5,291 bases of DNA from Betaproteobacteria bacterium (GTDB lineage Bacteria; Pseudomonadota; Gammaproteobacteria; Burkholderiales; SG8-41), in the NCBI GenBank assembly GCA_021414185.1, contig JAIOOZ010000403.1:1-5291 (forward strand), read 5' to 3'. The notes beneath the pieces were generated by a model. It did no database searches. It had not been told where the DNA came from and worked only from the letters and a program-made list of their open reading frames with translations. Shown piece after piece: positions 5,007 to 5,291 of the stretch. The position numbers and the translations under genes are program-made. How positions within the stretch are numbered: position 1 is the first letter of the stretch; every line of letters starts with the position of its first letter.

Positions 5007-5291
5007 TCAGCGTGTCGCGGATTTCGCCCAGCGTACCGGCAGCAGCGTGGCGTCGCCTTTGCCCATGCCGTCACGCGACGCTTCATCGAAGCAGGTGAGA
5101 GCGCGTGCGGTGACGGGCAGTTCTCCGCCGAGTTCGCGCGCTTCTTCTATCATCGTCTGCAAGTCTTTGCGGATGGAGTCGATATCGAACGTGATGGCGC
5201 CGGTGTCTTTGCCGGCGAGCGCCAAGGCGATCGCGCTGCCGCGAACCTTGAGCATATTCGGGCCGCCTGACGTATCGGCAAATATGTCGAC
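5007..5291 (-). CDS. 3-hydroxyisobutyrate dehydrogenase-like NAD(P)-dependent oxidoreductase, C-terminal part, 5' end outside window
   Basis: The frame is open to the right edge; the internal ATG at 5255 is not the start, because the 12 codons before it (VDIFADTSGGPN) also fit the family. The 94 visible residues match the all-helical C-terminal domain (NAD_binding_11) of beta-hydroxyacid dehydrogenases: the SGG...RG segment, then DIDSIRKDLQTMIEEARELGGELPVTARALTCFDEA, with the KDL and L-P-x-T-A landmarks typical of this domain. Family members oxidise 3-hydroxyacids such as 3-hydroxyisobutyrate or tartronate semialdehyde-related substrates with NAD(P). The Rossmann domain and catalytic Lys lie outside the window, so the substrate cannot be assigned. 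It is in the same orientation as the NIPSNAP operon but separated from it by 255 bp that include the nested repeat, so co-transcription is uncertain. The C-terminal tail (GMGKGDATLLPVRWAKSATR) is short and ends normally at 5007. Confidence 0.82.
   Translation of the reverse strand, partial: VDIFADTSGGPNMLKVRGSAIALALAGKDTGAITFDIDSIRKDLQTMIEEARELGGELPVTARALTCFDEASRDGMGKGDATLLPVRWAKSATR

Noticed and set aside
4748..5086. A 112-codon open frame on the - strand in the gap before the NIPSNAP gene
   Set aside because: It runs through the nested repeat, whose translation gives the LPLQGEGW/LPLKG strings typical of spurious genes called on such repeats, and it overlaps the dehydrogenase end in another frame.

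Overview
The window looks like chromosomal DNA from a GC-rich betaproteobacterium, most likely Burkholderiales. The main reason is two Bug/TctC-type periplasmic solute-binding proteins, a family greatly expanded in that order; codon use is strongly G/C-biased in every gene. No taxonomic marker gene is present, so this is an inference.

Layout. At the left edge, on the + strand, is the C-terminal part of an ADP-forming acyl-CoA synthetase (ATP-grasp half), ending at 902. Everything else reads on the - strand, so in transcription order from right to left: the C-terminal end of a 3-hydroxyisobutyrate-dehydrogenase-like NAD(P) oxidoreductase (cut by the right edge); a 255-bp intergenic gap holding a nested inverted-repeat element; a tandem-domain NIPSNAP protein; a group A FAD monooxygenase closely resembling 6-hydroxynicotinate 3-monooxygenase (NicC); and two different Bug receptors in a row. 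The gaps between the last four genes are 9, 49 and 65 bp, so they probably form one operon. The last receptor's stop codon abuts the stop codon of the + strand synthetase with no base between them. No TctA/TctB membrane genes, no regulator, and no tRNA, rRNA, CRISPR or insertion sequence were seen.

How the genes may work together. The set (uptake receptors, an aromatic/heteroaromatic ring hydroxylase, a small alpha+beta-barrel protein, a hydroxyacid dehydrogenase and a nearby acyl-CoA synthetase) suggests a catabolic locus for an organic, possibly N-heterocyclic or hydroxylated aromatic acid. The substrate is not determined. The monooxygenase keeps the FAD fingerprints and the KWW-EDRH-YYTT signature of NicC, but three positions known from NicC to line the active site appear changed, so 6-hydroxynicotinate itself may not be the substrate. 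The most interesting items are this altered NicC-like enzyme paired with a duplicated NIPSNAP protein, and the nested inverted repeat upstream of them.
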